From NCBI GenBank assembly GCA_024222295.1, contig JAAEPF010000024.1:62001-126000 (forward strand): DNA of 64,000 nt. Reading direction: 5' to 3'. The stretch comes from Actinomycetes bacterium. Lineage in GTDB: Bacteria; Actinomycetota; Acidimicrobiia; Acidimicrobiales; Microtrichaceae. The notes beneath the pieces are model-generated. The model had not been told where the DNA came from, ran no database searches, and saw only the letters and a program-made list of their open reading frames with translations. This document shows, one piece after another, positions 1 through 7,664 of the stretch (position 1 is its first letter; each line of letters opens with the position of its first letter). The translations under genes and the position numbers were made by a program.

Positions 1-541
1 AGTTCCAGTTGGTGCGCGGCGCGTTGTCGCCGTCGAGCCCGTCGCCGAACTCGTCATCGCCGCCGCTGAAGCGGCGCTGCACGAACACGAGCGCCACCAG
101 GGCGAGCACGGCCACGAACATGGCGCCCACGATCGTGACCCACGGGCCGCCACCCGAGGAGCGCGTGAGGTCCACGCGCAACCGGATGGGCTCGGGCGCG
201 GCTTCCTCGGTGGCCAGCGGGTCGGGTTCGAGCTGGGAGGGGTCCACCTCGAGGCTGACGTCGACTTCGTCCGCGAGCGGGTGACGGCGAAGCTCGGCGA
301 CCATGCCGTCCAGCGCCGTGCCGGGGATGGCGAACTCGACGGAGGCGGAGTCGTCCTCGGTCGTCTCCGCGATCCGGGTGGCCTGCCACGTGGAAGTGGC
401 ATCCGAGATCAACTGCTGGCGTGCACCGTCGATGTCTGCGTTGCGGCCCAGCAGGATCTCCACGTGCGCCTCGGCACTGTCGTCGAGCGGGCTGCCGCCA
501 CCGAGCAGTGCGACTACCGCCACGAGTGCGGCCACGGCCAA
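1..541 (-). CDS. Membrane-anchored extracytoplasmic protein, C-terminus cut by window edge
   Basis: An open frame runs from a TTG at 541 off the left edge with no stop, so the C-terminus is missing. An in-frame TAG lies ten codons upstream, and AGGA sits 5 nt before the TTG; a GTG at 535 is an alternative start. The protein begins with a hydrophobic segment (ILLAVAALVAVVALLGG), continues with about 110 mostly polar residues, then has a second membrane segment (VTIVGAMFVAVLALVALVF) followed by a basic, then acidic, tail. The central part (IPGTALDGMVAELRRHPLAD) recalls DUF4349 or polysaccharide chain-length-regulator-like periplasmic domains, but this is weak. The topology, two membrane segments around an external domain, is the only solid statement. 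Confidence 0.6.
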   Translation of the reverse strand, partial: MAVAALVAVVALLGGGSPLDDSAEAHVEILLGRNADIDGARQQLISDATSTWQATRIAETTEDDSASVEFAIPGTALDGMVAELRRHPLADEVDVSLEVDPSQLEPDPLATEEAAPEPIRLRVDLTRSSGGGPWVTIVGAMFVAVLALVALVFVQRRFSGGDDEFGDGLDGDNAPRTNWN

Positions 542-639
542 GAGGATCCTGAAAGCGATGGGACAAGCCTACGAACTGGGCTTCGCCAGGGGTGCGACCC
601 ACCGGCATGGATCGTTGCTGGGCGATGCGCGGCGCCGGG

Positions 640-1440
640 TCAGTCCTCGACGGCGTCGAGGAACGCGGGCCGCTCACCGCCGCCGTGCAGCCAGATCGCA
701 GAACCGCTCACATACGACGCGAGCGGGGATCCCAGCCAACGGCAGGCCTGGGCCAGGTCCTCGGGAGCGCCGAGGCGACCCGCCGGCACGGTGGCCGCAA
801 CACGCGCCACCGACTCCTCGTCGCCGTAGTGCAGCTCTGCCTGCTCGGTGAGGATCAGGCCGGCCACGATGGCCGCCACCCTCACCTTCGGAGCCCACTC
901 GACAGCCAGTGACGAGGTCAGGTTGAGCAGCCCGGCCTTGGCGGCCCCGTAGGCGGCTGTACCCGGTGACGGCCGCGTGGCCGACACCGAGGCGATGTTG
1001 ATGATGACTCCGCCGTCGGCCTGCCGCTGCATGTGGTGGTTGGCGCGTTGGGCCACATTGAGTGGTGCGAGCAGGTTGAGCCGGATGATCGACTCGCTGA
1101 AGCGCGGTGACGCCGTGGCTGCCTCGGCCGGTGGCGCTCCACCGGCGTTGTTGACCACCACGTCGATGCGACCGAAGCGGTCGACCGTGGCGTCCACCAG
1201 GGCATCGGCCTGCTGCGGGTCGCGCACGTCGGCCGCGGTGAACGCGGCGCCTGCGGGAAGGTCATCGGGTTCGTTGCGGCCACAGGTCATCACCTCCGCA
1301 CCCCAGTCGCGGTACCGCTGCACGATCGTGCGGCCGATCCCCTTGGTGCCACCGGTCACGAGCACGACCCGCCCTGTCTGGTCCAGGTCGTCCGTGCTCG
1401 ATGCCACTGCCTGGCTGCCACTGTCGGTATCGCTGCCCAT
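640..1440 (-). CDS. Short-chain dehydrogenase/reductase, Rv3549c-like
   Basis: A 266-residue classical SDR. It has the Rossmann glycine motif TGGTKGIG (near residue 30), NNAG, a catalytic serine in the segment IASVSATRPS, and YGAAK. The start at 1440 is preferred over upstream in-frame codons because TAGCCT lies 8 nt before it and the coding pattern starts there. The protein resembles Mtb Rv3549c (SPRF...SVSATRPSPGTAAYGAAKAGL). As in Mtb, it is divergent from echA20, with 86 nt between the starts. By that context it should reduce or oxidise a hydroxyl/keto intermediate of steroid C/D-ring breakdown; its exact substrate cannot be read from sequence. Confidence 0.88.
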   Translation of the reverse strand: MGSDTDSGSQAVASSTDDLDQTGRVVLVTGGTKGIGRTIVQRYRDWGAEVMTCGRNEPDDLPAGAAFTAADVRDPQQADALVDATVDRFGRIDVVVNNAGGAPPAEAATASPRFSESIIRLNLLAPLNVAQRANHHMQRQADGGVIINIASVSATRPSPGTAAYGAAKAGLLNLTSSLAVEWAPKVRVAAIVAGLILTEQAELHYGDEESVARVAATVPAGRLGAPEDLAQACRWLGSPLASYVSGSAIWLHGGGERPAFLDAVED

Positions 1441-1448
1441 GGCGGCGG

Positions 1449-1454
1449 AGGCTA
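1449..1454 (-). promoter_or_regulatory. Candidate leaderless -10 box of the SDR
   Basis: TAGCCT on the minus strand, 8 nt before the ATG at 1440, with no Shine-Dalgarno sequence in between. It matches the actinobacterial TAnnnT -10 consensus. Confidence 0.45.
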
Positions 1455-1526
1455 CCGTTCGCGCATCACCGTCCGGCCAACCAGTCCGCCGGTGGCTGAC
1501 TGACACCGCCAGCAACGGGAGCAGCA

Positions 1527-2285
1527 ATGGGATTCAGCACGACGACGATCGACGGCATCACCGAGATCGTGATGGAGCATCCGCCCGTCAACGCGCTCAC
1601 GGTCGCGGGCTGGTTCGAACTGGCAGATCTGCTCACCGAAGCCGGTCGCGAAGCCTCCACGGGGGCCGTGGTGCTCCGCGCCGAGGGCAAGGGCTTCAAC
1701 GCCGGTGTCGACATCAAGGAGATGCAGGCGACTGAGGGATTCGACGCCCTCGTGGGGGCCAACCGGGGTTGCTATGCGGCGTTCAAGGCCGTCTACGAGT
1801 GTGAGGTGCCGGTGATAGCCGCCGTCAACGACTTCTGCCTCGGGGGCGGCATCGGCCTCGTCGGCAACGCTGACGTGATCGTTGCCGCCGAGGGCGCCAC
1901 TTTCGGCCTGCCCGAGGTCAACCAGGGCGCCCTGGGTGCCGCCACACACCTCGCCCGGCTGGTTCCCCAGCACAAGATGCGCGAGATGGTCTACACGGCT
2001 GAGCCGGTCACGGCCGAAGTGATTGCCCAGTGGGGCTCGATCGCCGCGGTCGTGCCGGCAGAGGAGCTGCGGGGCGCAGCCATGGAGATCGCCGAGAAGA
2101 TCTGCACCAAGAGCCGCACCGTCATCCGGGCGGCGAAGGCCTCGCTCAACGGGATCGACCCGGTCGACGTCAACCGCAGCTACCGCTTCGAGCAGGGGTT
2201 CACCTTCGAGCTCAACCTGACCGGCGTGTCCGACGAGGCCCGTGACGCGTTCGTGGAGAAGCGCGACGCCGACTACGACGAGTAG
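1527..2285 (+). CDS. echA20: EchA20-type crotonase, steroid C-ring opening hydrolase
   Basis: A 252-residue crotonase-superfamily protein very close to remembered Mtb EchA20 (Rv3550). Shared stretches include EGKGFNAGVDIKEMQ, GGGIGLVG and FGLPEV with GALGAATHL, and the C-terminal RFEQGFTFELNL. In Mtb, EchA20 hydrolytically opens the last-but-one steroid ring of HIEC-CoA to give COCHEA-CoA, the substrate of IpdAB. The start is the ATG at 1527, preceded by GGGAG. It lies divergently from the SDR at 640-1440. Two secreted-protein genes on the other strand separate it from ipdA, whereas in Mtb echA20 and ipdA are adjacent. The function is inferred from family identity and the neighbouring ipdA, ipdB and ipdC genes. 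Confidence 0.93.
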   Translation: MGFSTTTIDGITEIVMEHPPVNALTVAGWFELADLLTEAGREASTGAVVLRAEGKGFNAGVDIKEMQATEGFDALVGANRGCYAAFKAVYECEVPVIAAVNDFCLGGGIGLVGNADVIVAAEGATFGLPEVNQGALGAATHLARLVPQHKMREMVYTAEPVTAEVIAQWGSIAAVVPAEELRGAAMEIAEKICTKSRTVIRAAKASLNGIDPVDVNRSYRFEQGFTFELNLTGVSDEARDAFVEKRDADYDE

Positions 2286-2294
2286 TCCCGCCCC

Positions 2295-2855
2295 TCAGCC
2301 GTCTCCTTCATCTTGCAGGCACAGCTCCTCGGTGAGCACCTGGTACTCCTCGAAGGCCGCCACGAAGGCCTCTCCTGCCAGCGCCTGGTTGCCCGGAGGA
2401 GTATTGAGCCAGTCGGGGGCATAGCCGGCTGCCTCAGCCTCGGCCATGAGCGCGTCAGCGGTGGCGCTGATGGTGGCCGCCTGCTCCGGCTGGTCTGCGA
2501 GGGCGGATGCGGCACTGGCCACCAGCAGTTGCAGGGTCACGCCGATTGCCATTCGCACCTGGGCCTCGTTGGCTGGGTCCGGCAGCTGGCCGAATGCCGT
2601 GAAGGCGCTGACGAGCGGGCACCGCTGGTTGTCGGCTGCGGTGATCAGGTCGCTGATGCCGCCCACGATCCGCTCGTAGTCGGCGTCTGCAAGGGTCGTG
2701 GTCGTGGCTGCGGTGGTGGGGGTGCTCGAAGTGGTCGTATCGGCGCCGTTGCCGGCGAAGCTGGCGAGGATGCCTCCGAGGAGTCCCACGACCAACAGGA
2801 GCGCCGCGATCCCCGCGCCGACGCGCGCCGCTGTGCTGGGACGGCGTGCCGCCAT
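2295..2855 (-). CDS. Signal-anchored secreted helical protein of unknown function
   Basis: A 186-residue protein with a basic N-terminus and one hydrophobic segment (AGIAALLLVVGLLGGILASF, residues about 14-33). A Thr-rich linker follows, then an Ala-rich, probably all-helical domain with two cysteines (RCPLV and ELCLQ) placed to form a disulfide. Its ATG overlaps the TGA of the upstream lipoprotein gene by one base (TGATG), so the two are co-transcribed and probably translationally coupled. The helical domain looks distantly related to that of the upstream gene: a Cys near its start, NEA followed by a helix, and a Cys near the end. No known family was recognised. It sits between echA20 and ipdA, so a role in substrate capture or export is possible but unproven. 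Confidence 0.75.
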   Translation of the reverse strand: MAARRPSTAARVGAGIAALLLVVGLLGGILASFAGNGADTTTSSTPTTAATTTTLADADYERIVGGISDLITAADNQRCPLVSAFTAFGQLPDPANEAQVRMAIGVTLQLLVASAASALADQPEQAATISATADALMAEAEAAGYAPDWLNTPPGNQALAGEAFVAAFEEYQVLTEELCLQDEGDG

Positions 2856-3451
2856 CAGCCCTCCGGGACTTCGAGACCTTCAGGCAGGCAGTTGACCATC
2901 TGGGTACTGAACCACTCGTCCATTGCCTCCTGGGCATCTGCGACCTCCGGGAGGTCGGGCCCGTCGCCGTCGAGGTCGAGCTGTTCGGGGTCGTAGTCGG
3001 CGTCCTTGGCGAACTGCTCGTAGGAGTCGGCGCCACTGCGCAGACGATTCTCGAGGTCCGGGTCTCCGGCGGTGTCAGCCATCTTGTTGGCCATTGCCAC
3101 GAAGAAGCCGATTGCTGCCTCGTTCTCGTCCTTGGTGACCGGGTTCCCGACCTCGGCCACGATCCCGACTGTGTCGATCAGTTGGCACGCATCCGTGGTC
3201 GCCTCGATCTCTGCGGTGGCCGCATCGACGGTGCTCACGAAGTCAGCCGAAGCGCCGCCGGTGTCATTCGCGCTGTCGTCGGCGGCAGCGTCGCCGTCGT
3301 CCTTGCCGGCCGAGTCGTCGCTGGCAGAGTCGTCGCTGGCAGAGTCGTCCTTGGTGCACGCAGTGCCGAGCAGGCCGAGTGTGCCGAGCAACGCCAGGGC
3401 GACCATCAGTGGCCGCAGGGATCGGCGGGCGGGGTGGCTCACGTGGTTCAT
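2855..3451 (-). CDS. Secreted lipoprotein with acidic Asp/Ser repeat linker
   Basis: A 198-residue predicted lipoprotein: basic N-terminus, hydrophobic segment, then lipobox LLGTAC with the lipidated Cys near residue 32. Next comes a low-complexity linker with repeats of DDSAS, followed by an acidic helical domain with two cysteines (DACQL and VNCLP). It is the first gene of a two-gene minus-strand operon with the gene at 2295-2855. The domain has no family I recognise. The position inside the echA20-ipd locus suggests a surface or periplasm-like role connected with steroid use, such as binding, but that is inference only. Confidence 0.8.
   Translation of the reverse strand: MNHVSHPARRSLRPLMVALALLGTLGLLGTACTKDDSASDDSASDDSAGKDDGDAAADDSANDTGGASADFVSTVDAATAEIEATTDACQLIDTVGIVAEVGNPVTKDENEAAIGFFVAMANKMADTAGDPDLENRLRSGADSYEQFAKDADYDPEQLDLDGDGPDLPEVADAQEAMDEWFSTQMVNCLPEGLEVPEG
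3312..3350. repeat. 15-bp direct repeat inside the lipoprotein gene
   Basis: About 2.6 copies of GAGTCGTCGCTGGCA in tandem (3312-3326, 3327-3341, partial to 3350). They encode the DDSAS linker repeats of the lipoprotein at 2855-3451, a site where replication slippage could change the linker length. Confidence 0.85.
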
Positions 3452-3583
3452 CGTGTGTCCTGTGGGGGGTGGCCCGGCGGTACCGGGGTGGTGAGTTCGA
3501 GGCTACATGGTGGCAATCGGGCTCCGGCCTGACTGGCGCCCGTCCGGGTTCGCCGCAGTCCGACAGCACAACTACCGTGGAAA

Positions 3584-3600
3584 TCTGACGGGTCATCAGA
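3584..3600. promoter_or_regulatory. Candidate regulator operator upstream of ipdA
   Basis: TCTGAC-GGGTC-ATCAGA, an imperfect 17-bp palindrome. It shares spacing and half-sites with 23443-23465 and 31459-31475, with one mismatch (A for G) in the right half-site. It lies 81 nt upstream of the ipdA start and just downstream of a possible -10 box TACCGT (3573-3578), so a bound repressor would cover the transcription start. A TetR-family protein is the likely class of binder. Confidence 0.6.
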
Positions 3601-3680
3601 TCCGGGCGGACGCAGTCCGCAGAGGCACATCGACACATCGCAGCGACCACCGCATCGAGGCGATGAGAGAGGGGCTGGCA

Positions 3681-4571
3681 GTGGCCGGGCCGGACAAGAT
3701 GCTCACCGAGGTGGAGGCTGTCGCAGAGCTCGCCTCGGGCATGACCATAGGAATCGGCGGCTGGGGAAGCCGCCGCAAGCCGATGTCGGTGGTCCGCGAG
3801 ATCCTGCGGTCCGACCTCACCGACCTGACCGTCGTCGCCTACGGCGGGCCCGACGTAGGCCTGTTGTGCCGTGCCGGCAAGGTCGCCAAGGTGATCTCGG
3901 GGTTCGTGTCGCTCGACTCGATCCCCCTCGAGCCCAACTATCGGCTCGCCCGCCAGGACGGCTCGATCGAGGCCGCCGAGTGGGACGAGGGCATGCTGCT
4001 GCTCGGCCTGCAGGCCGCTGCATGGCGGGTACCCTTCCTGCCGACCCGCGCCGGGCTCGGCTCCGACATCCCCACCGAGATGCCCGACCTGCAGACGGTC
4101 CGCTCCCCCTATCCCGAAGCCACCAGCGGCGAGCACGAGGAACTGCTCGCAGTGCCGGCGCTCGACCTGGATGCGGCCTTCGTGCACCAGAACAGGGCTG
4201 ACAACTCGGGCAACGCCCTGTGGCTCGGCGAGGACCCCTTCATGGATGACCTCTTCGTGCGGGCAGCGAAGCGTTCTTTCGTGAGCACCGAGCAGGTCGT
4301 CGCCACCGACGACCTCGCAGGCCTCGCGGATGTGACCCACCTGCGGATCTCCCGGCTCGATGTCGACGGCGTGATCGACGCACCCGGCGGGGCGCACTTC
4401 ACCGAGTGCCCGCCCGACTACGGCCGCGACGAGGCGTTCCAGAAGCGCTACGCAGCCGCCGCCAGGTCCGACGAGGACTGGGCCGCATTCCGCACCGACT
4501 TCCTCGACATCGACGAGGCCGGGTACCGGGCGAAGGTCGATGAGCTAGCCGGCACCGAGGCGAAAGGCTGA
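3681..4571 (+). CDS. ipdA: IpdA, COCHEA-CoA hydrolase alpha subunit
   Basis: A 296-residue member of the CoA-transferase family, alpha type, matching remembered Mtb IpdA (Rv3551) through SGMTIG, GWGSRRKPM, VVAYGGPDVGLLC, GFVSLDS, the segment FLPTRAGLGS, VDAIVEAPGGAH-like VDGVIDAPGGAH, and PDYGRDEAF. In Mtb, IpdA and IpdB form a heteromer that opens the last steroid ring of COCHEA-CoA by retro-Claisen hydrolysis rather than CoA transfer. GTG at 3681 was chosen because AGAGGGG lies 6 nt upstream and the resulting N-terminus aligns with Mtb IpdA; ATG at 3663 is the alternative. It is the first gene of an ipdA-ipdB-ipdC-fadE-fadE operon behind the operator at 3584-3600. Confidence 0.93.
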   Translation: MAGPDKMLTEVEAVAELASGMTIGIGGWGSRRKPMSVVREILRSDLTDLTVVAYGGPDVGLLCRAGKVAKVISGFVSLDSIPLEPNYRLARQDGSIEAAEWDEGMLLLGLQAAAWRVPFLPTRAGLGSDIPTEMPDLQTVRSPYPEATSGEHEELLAVPALDLDAAFVHQNRADNSGNALWLGEDPFMDDLFVRAAKRSFVSTEQVVATDDLAGLADVTHLRISRLDVDGVIDAPGGAHFTECPPDYGRDEAFQKRYAAAARSDEDWAAFRTDFLDIDEAGYRAKVDELAGTEAKG

Positions 4572-4580
4572 TTCGCAGAC

Positions 4581-5375
4581 ATGAGCACAGACCCCACCCC
4601 GTTGCGCGCAGACGTGTGCGCCGTGGCCATCGCAGATGCGTTCGCCGGTGACGGCGAACGGCTCTGCAACCCGATCGGCAACCTGCCGCTGATCGGAGGT
4701 CGCCTGGCCGCTTCCACCACGGAGCCGCACCTCGCCATCACCGATGGCTACTACACGCTGCTCGACAACGTGCCGCCCGTGGGCCTGACAGAAGACGAGC
4801 GACGCGACCAGCGCACCGTCGCCCACTGGAACCCCTACCGCGAGATGTTCGGCCTGCTCTGGCAGGGCAAGCGTCACGTGATGATGGGCCCCGTGCAGAT
4901 CGACCGCTTCGGCAACGCCAACATCGCCGCCATCGGCTCGTGGTCGCAACCCAAGTCCCAGATGCTCGGCTTCCGAGGCGCCCCCGGCAACACGATCAAC
5001 CACACCACCAGCTACTGGGTGCCAAAGCACGGCCCGCGGGTGTTCGTCGACTCCGTCGATGTGGTCTGCGGAGTCGGCTATGACCGAGCCGCCGCCCTCG
5101 GGCCGGTGGCCTCACGGTTCCACGAGATCCGCAGGGTGGTCTCCAACCTCGCGGTGATCGACTTCGAGTCCGACGATGCCGACGGGATCCCCACCATGCG
5201 CCTGCGGTCGGTGCATCCCGGCGTGAGCGTCGACGAGGTGGTCGAGGCAACCGGGTGTGAACTCGTCGTGCCCGACGACGTCGCCGAGTCCCGCGGTCCC
5301 ACTCCCGAGGAAGGCGAGCAGATCGAGAGACTCGACCCGACCGGCCTGCGGCACCGGGAGGTGCCCGAGTCGTGA
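4581..5375 (+). CDS. ipdB: IpdB, COCHEA-CoA hydrolase beta subunit
   Basis: A 264-residue CoA-transferase beta-type protein, partner of IpdA. Readable landmarks are NPIGNLPLIGGRLA, a segment with GYYTLL, MGPVQIDRFGN, a GFRGAPGNTINH turn and DVVCGVGYDRA. It begins 9 nt after ipdA and ends in a 4-nt overlap (GTGA) with ipdC, so the three are co-translated. The pair acts in the cytoplasm on the CoA thioester of the last-ring intermediate of steroid degradation. Assignment rests on family resemblance to Mtb Rv3552 and on synteny. Confidence 0.92.
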   Translation: MSTDPTPLRADVCAVAIADAFAGDGERLCNPIGNLPLIGGRLAASTTEPHLAITDGYYTLLDNVPPVGLTEDERRDQRTVAHWNPYREMFGLLWQGKRHVMMGPVQIDRFGNANIAAIGSWSQPKSQMLGFRGAPGNTINHTTSYWVPKHGPRVFVDSVDVVCGVGYDRAAALGPVASRFHEIRRVVSNLAVIDFESDDADGIPTMRLRSVHPGVSVDEVVEATGCELVVPDDVAESRGPTPEEGEQIERLDPTGLRHREVPES

Positions 5376-6484
5376 ACCCGGATCCGGGCCGGCCCCCCGA
5401 GCCCCACCCGTCACTGTCGACGCGTGCCACCGATCTGTTCGGTGTCCGCTACCCGATCGTTCAGACGGGCATGGGCTGGGTGTCGGGTGCCCGCCTGACG
5501 GCGGCCACCGCCGCCGCTGGAGGCCTCGGCATTCTCGCCTCGGCGACAATGACCCTCGACGAGCTCGGTGCCGCCGTCGACAAGGTGCGCGAGCGCACCG
5601 ACAACCCCTTCGGCATCAACCTGCTGCCAAGCCAGCCTGACGCGGCCGAGCGGATCTCGTTGATCATCGAGCGCGGCGTGCCGGTGGCGAGTTTCGCCGC
5701 AGCGCCACGCCCCGAACAGGTCGAGCGGCTTCGTGACGGTGGAGTTGCCACGATCGTGACAGTGGGCGCTCCCCGCCACGCCGAGAAGGTCGCGGCCATG
5801 GGAGTGAGCGCCGTGATCGCACAGGGCGGAGAGGGTGGTGGCCACACCGGCACCATCCCGACCGCGCTGCTGATCCCCGGTGTGGTCGAGGCCACCCATG
5901 GCAGCGACATGGTGGTGCTGGCCGCCGGTGGGATGCACGACGGCAACTCCCTGGCCACCGCTCGTGTCTGGGGTGCCGACGGCATCGCCATGGGCACGAG
6001 GTTTCTGCTGACCGCCGAGAGCCAGGTGCCGGACCACGTGAAGGCGGTGTACCTGGAGTCAGGGCTCAACGCCACCGTTGTCACCTCGGCGATCGACGGT
6101 GCCCCGCAGCGGGTCATCCGCACCGAGGTGATCGACGAACTCGAACGCTCGAAGGGCCCCAGGCGGTTCATGGCGGCCGCAGGCAACGCGCTGCGGTTCG
6201 CCCGCCAGTCGGGCACATCGCCGCTCGACCTGCTGCGCACCGGCCGGTCCATGAAGGCCGACCAGAACCTCACCTGGTCACAGGTCGCGCTCGCGGCCAA
6301 CGCCCCGATGATGACCAAGGCATCGGTGGTCGACGGCGACCTCGATGTGGGCATCCTGCCGACCGGGCAGGTGGTCGGCTCGATCGACGACCTGCCGTCC
6401 GTGTCGGACCTTGTCGACGGCATCATCACCGAGGCATCCGACGCGCTCGGTCGCGTGTGCGTCGATACAGCAGTGGAGGACTGA
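5372..6484 (+). CDS. ipdC: IpdC, nitronate-monooxygenase-type flavin reductase
   Basis: A 370-residue FMN-dependent protein of the nitronate monooxygenase/2-nitropropane dioxygenase fold. It shows PIVQTGMGWVSG near the N-terminus, the phosphate-binding segment QGGEGGGHTG, and the second glycine segment LAAGGMHDG with GADGIAMGTRFLLT. In Mtb, IpdC (Rv3553) is a flavin-dependent reductase needed in HIP ring breakdown. The GTG start at 5372 overlaps the ipdB stop by four bases. Its stop overlaps the next fadE start by one base (TGATG), with GGAGG just upstream. The assignment as IpdC comes mainly from its place between ipdB and fadE31. Confidence 0.88.
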   Translation: MNPDPGRPPEPHPSLSTRATDLFGVRYPIVQTGMGWVSGARLTAATAAAGGLGILASATMTLDELGAAVDKVRERTDNPFGINLLPSQPDAAERISLIIERGVPVASFAAAPRPEQVERLRDGGVATIVTVGAPRHAEKVAAMGVSAVIAQGGEGGGHTGTIPTALLIPGVVEATHGSDMVVLAAGGMHDGNSLATARVWGADGIAMGTRFLLTAESQVPDHVKAVYLESGLNATVVTSAIDGAPQRVIRTEVIDELERSKGPRRFMAAAGNALRFARQSGTSPLDLLRTGRSMKADQNLTWSQVALAANAPMMTKASVVDGDLDVGILPTGQVVGSIDDLPSVSDLVDGIITEASDALGRVCVDTAVED

Positions 6485-7656
6485 TGGATCTGAACTGGAG
6501 CGATTCGGAGGAGGCGTTCCGTGCCGACTGCCGCGAGTGGCTCACAGCCAACGTGCCCACCGGCCTTGAGTCGGGTGACACGGCGACGGGCTTCGCCCAG
6601 CACCTCGAGTGGGAGAAGCTGCTGCACGAGGCCCGCTGGTCGGTCGTGTCGTGGCCCGAGGCCTACGCAGGGCGCGACGCCACGCTGTGGGAGTGGCTGA
6701 TATTCGAAGAGGAGTACTACGCCGCCCAGGCACCGCAGCGGATCACCCAGAACGGCATCTTCCTGCTGGCGCCGACGATCTTCGAGTTCGGCAACCAGGC
6801 CCAGCAGGACCACTACCTGCCGCGTATGTCTGCCGCCGAGGACCTGTGGTGCCAGGGATGGTCGGAGCCGAACGCCGGTTCCGACCTGGCAGGCATCAGC
6901 TCGCGAGCCGTGCGTGACGACGAAGCAGGCGGCTGGCGCCTCAGTGGCCAGAAGACCTGGACGACGCGCGGCGCTTTCTGCACCCACCTCTTCGGGCTGT
7001 TCCGCACCGACGCCGAAGCCGAACGCCACCGCGGTCTGACGTACTTCCTGGTACCCCTCGATGCCGAGGGCATGACAGTGCGCGGATTCGGTCGCCTCGA
7101 CGGCGACGAGGGCTTCGCCGAGGTGTTCCTCGACGATGTCTTCGTACCCGACGACGACGGCACGGCTGCGACCATGCAGCGCGGCGGGATCCTCGGTGAG
7201 GTCGACAAGGGTTGGGGAGTGGCCATGGCCACCACCAACTCCGAGCGCGGGCTCACCTTGCGTTCACCAGGCCGCTTCCGCGCCGCAGCGTCGCGACTGG
7301 TCGACCTGGCGGTGCAAACCGCCGGCGACGGGCGCGCCAGTAGTGCGGCGCTCGACGCCGTAACCGACGCGTGGATCGACGCCGAGGCCTATGCCCTCTA
7401 CACGCTCGGGGACGTGACCGACCTGGTGGAGGGTCGCTCGCCCGGCGCCAAGTCGTCATACAACAAGGTGTTCTGGTCCGAGATGGACGTGCGACTGCAC
7501 CGCGCGGCGCTCGACCTGCTGGGCGACCGCGCCGAGCTGGACGGCCCCTGGATGCGGGGCTACGAGTTCGCCCTGTCGGGGCCGATCTACGCCGGCACCA
7601 ACGAGATCCAGCGCAACATCATCGCCGAGCGTGTCCTCGGCCTGCCGAGGAAGTAG
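6484..7656 (+). CDS. fadE31: Acyl-CoA dehydrogenase, FadE31-like
   Basis: A 390-residue acyl-CoA dehydrogenase close to remembered Mtb FadE31 (Rv3562): MDLNWSDSEEAF, EGFAQH-like GFAQHLEWEKLL, FEEEYY, CQGWSEPNAGSDLA, AERHRGLTYF, and ERGLTLRSPGRF. The C-terminal active-site loop reads YAGTNEIQRN, with Ala where short/medium-chain enzymes carry the catalytic Glu (YEGT). The base may therefore come from elsewhere or from a partner subunit, as in the alpha2beta2 FadE enzymes of steroid catabolism. The ATG at 6484 overlaps the ipdC stop. An upstream ATG at 6457 lies inside ipdC and is unlikely. It probably pairs with the next gene, 8 nt downstream. Confidence 0.88.
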   Translation: MDLNWSDSEEAFRADCREWLTANVPTGLESGDTATGFAQHLEWEKLLHEARWSVVSWPEAYAGRDATLWEWLIFEEEYYAAQAPQRITQNGIFLLAPTIFEFGNQAQQDHYLPRMSAAEDLWCQGWSEPNAGSDLAGISSRAVRDDEAGGWRLSGQKTWTTRGAFCTHLFGLFRTDAEAERHRGLTYFLVPLDAEGMTVRGFGRLDGDEGFAEVFLDDVFVPDDDGTAATMQRGGILGEVDKGWGVAMATTNSERGLTLRSPGRFRAAASRLVDLAVQTAGDGRASSAALDAVTDAWIDAEAYALYTLGDVTDLVEGRSPGAKSSYNKVFWSEMDVRLHRAALDLLGDRAELDGPWMRGYEFALSGPIYAGTNEIQRNIIAERVLGLPRK

Positions 7657-7664
7657 GGGCTGTC

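Noticed and set aside
9-851. Plus-strand open frames opposite the partial membrane protein and the first SDR
   Set aside because: They are Arg/Ser/Pro-rich antisense shadows without family features; the minus strand carries the real genes.
3312-3350. Tandem repeat as CRISPR or attachment site
   Set aside because: The 15-bp units are contiguous, in frame, and encode a linker of the lipoprotein.
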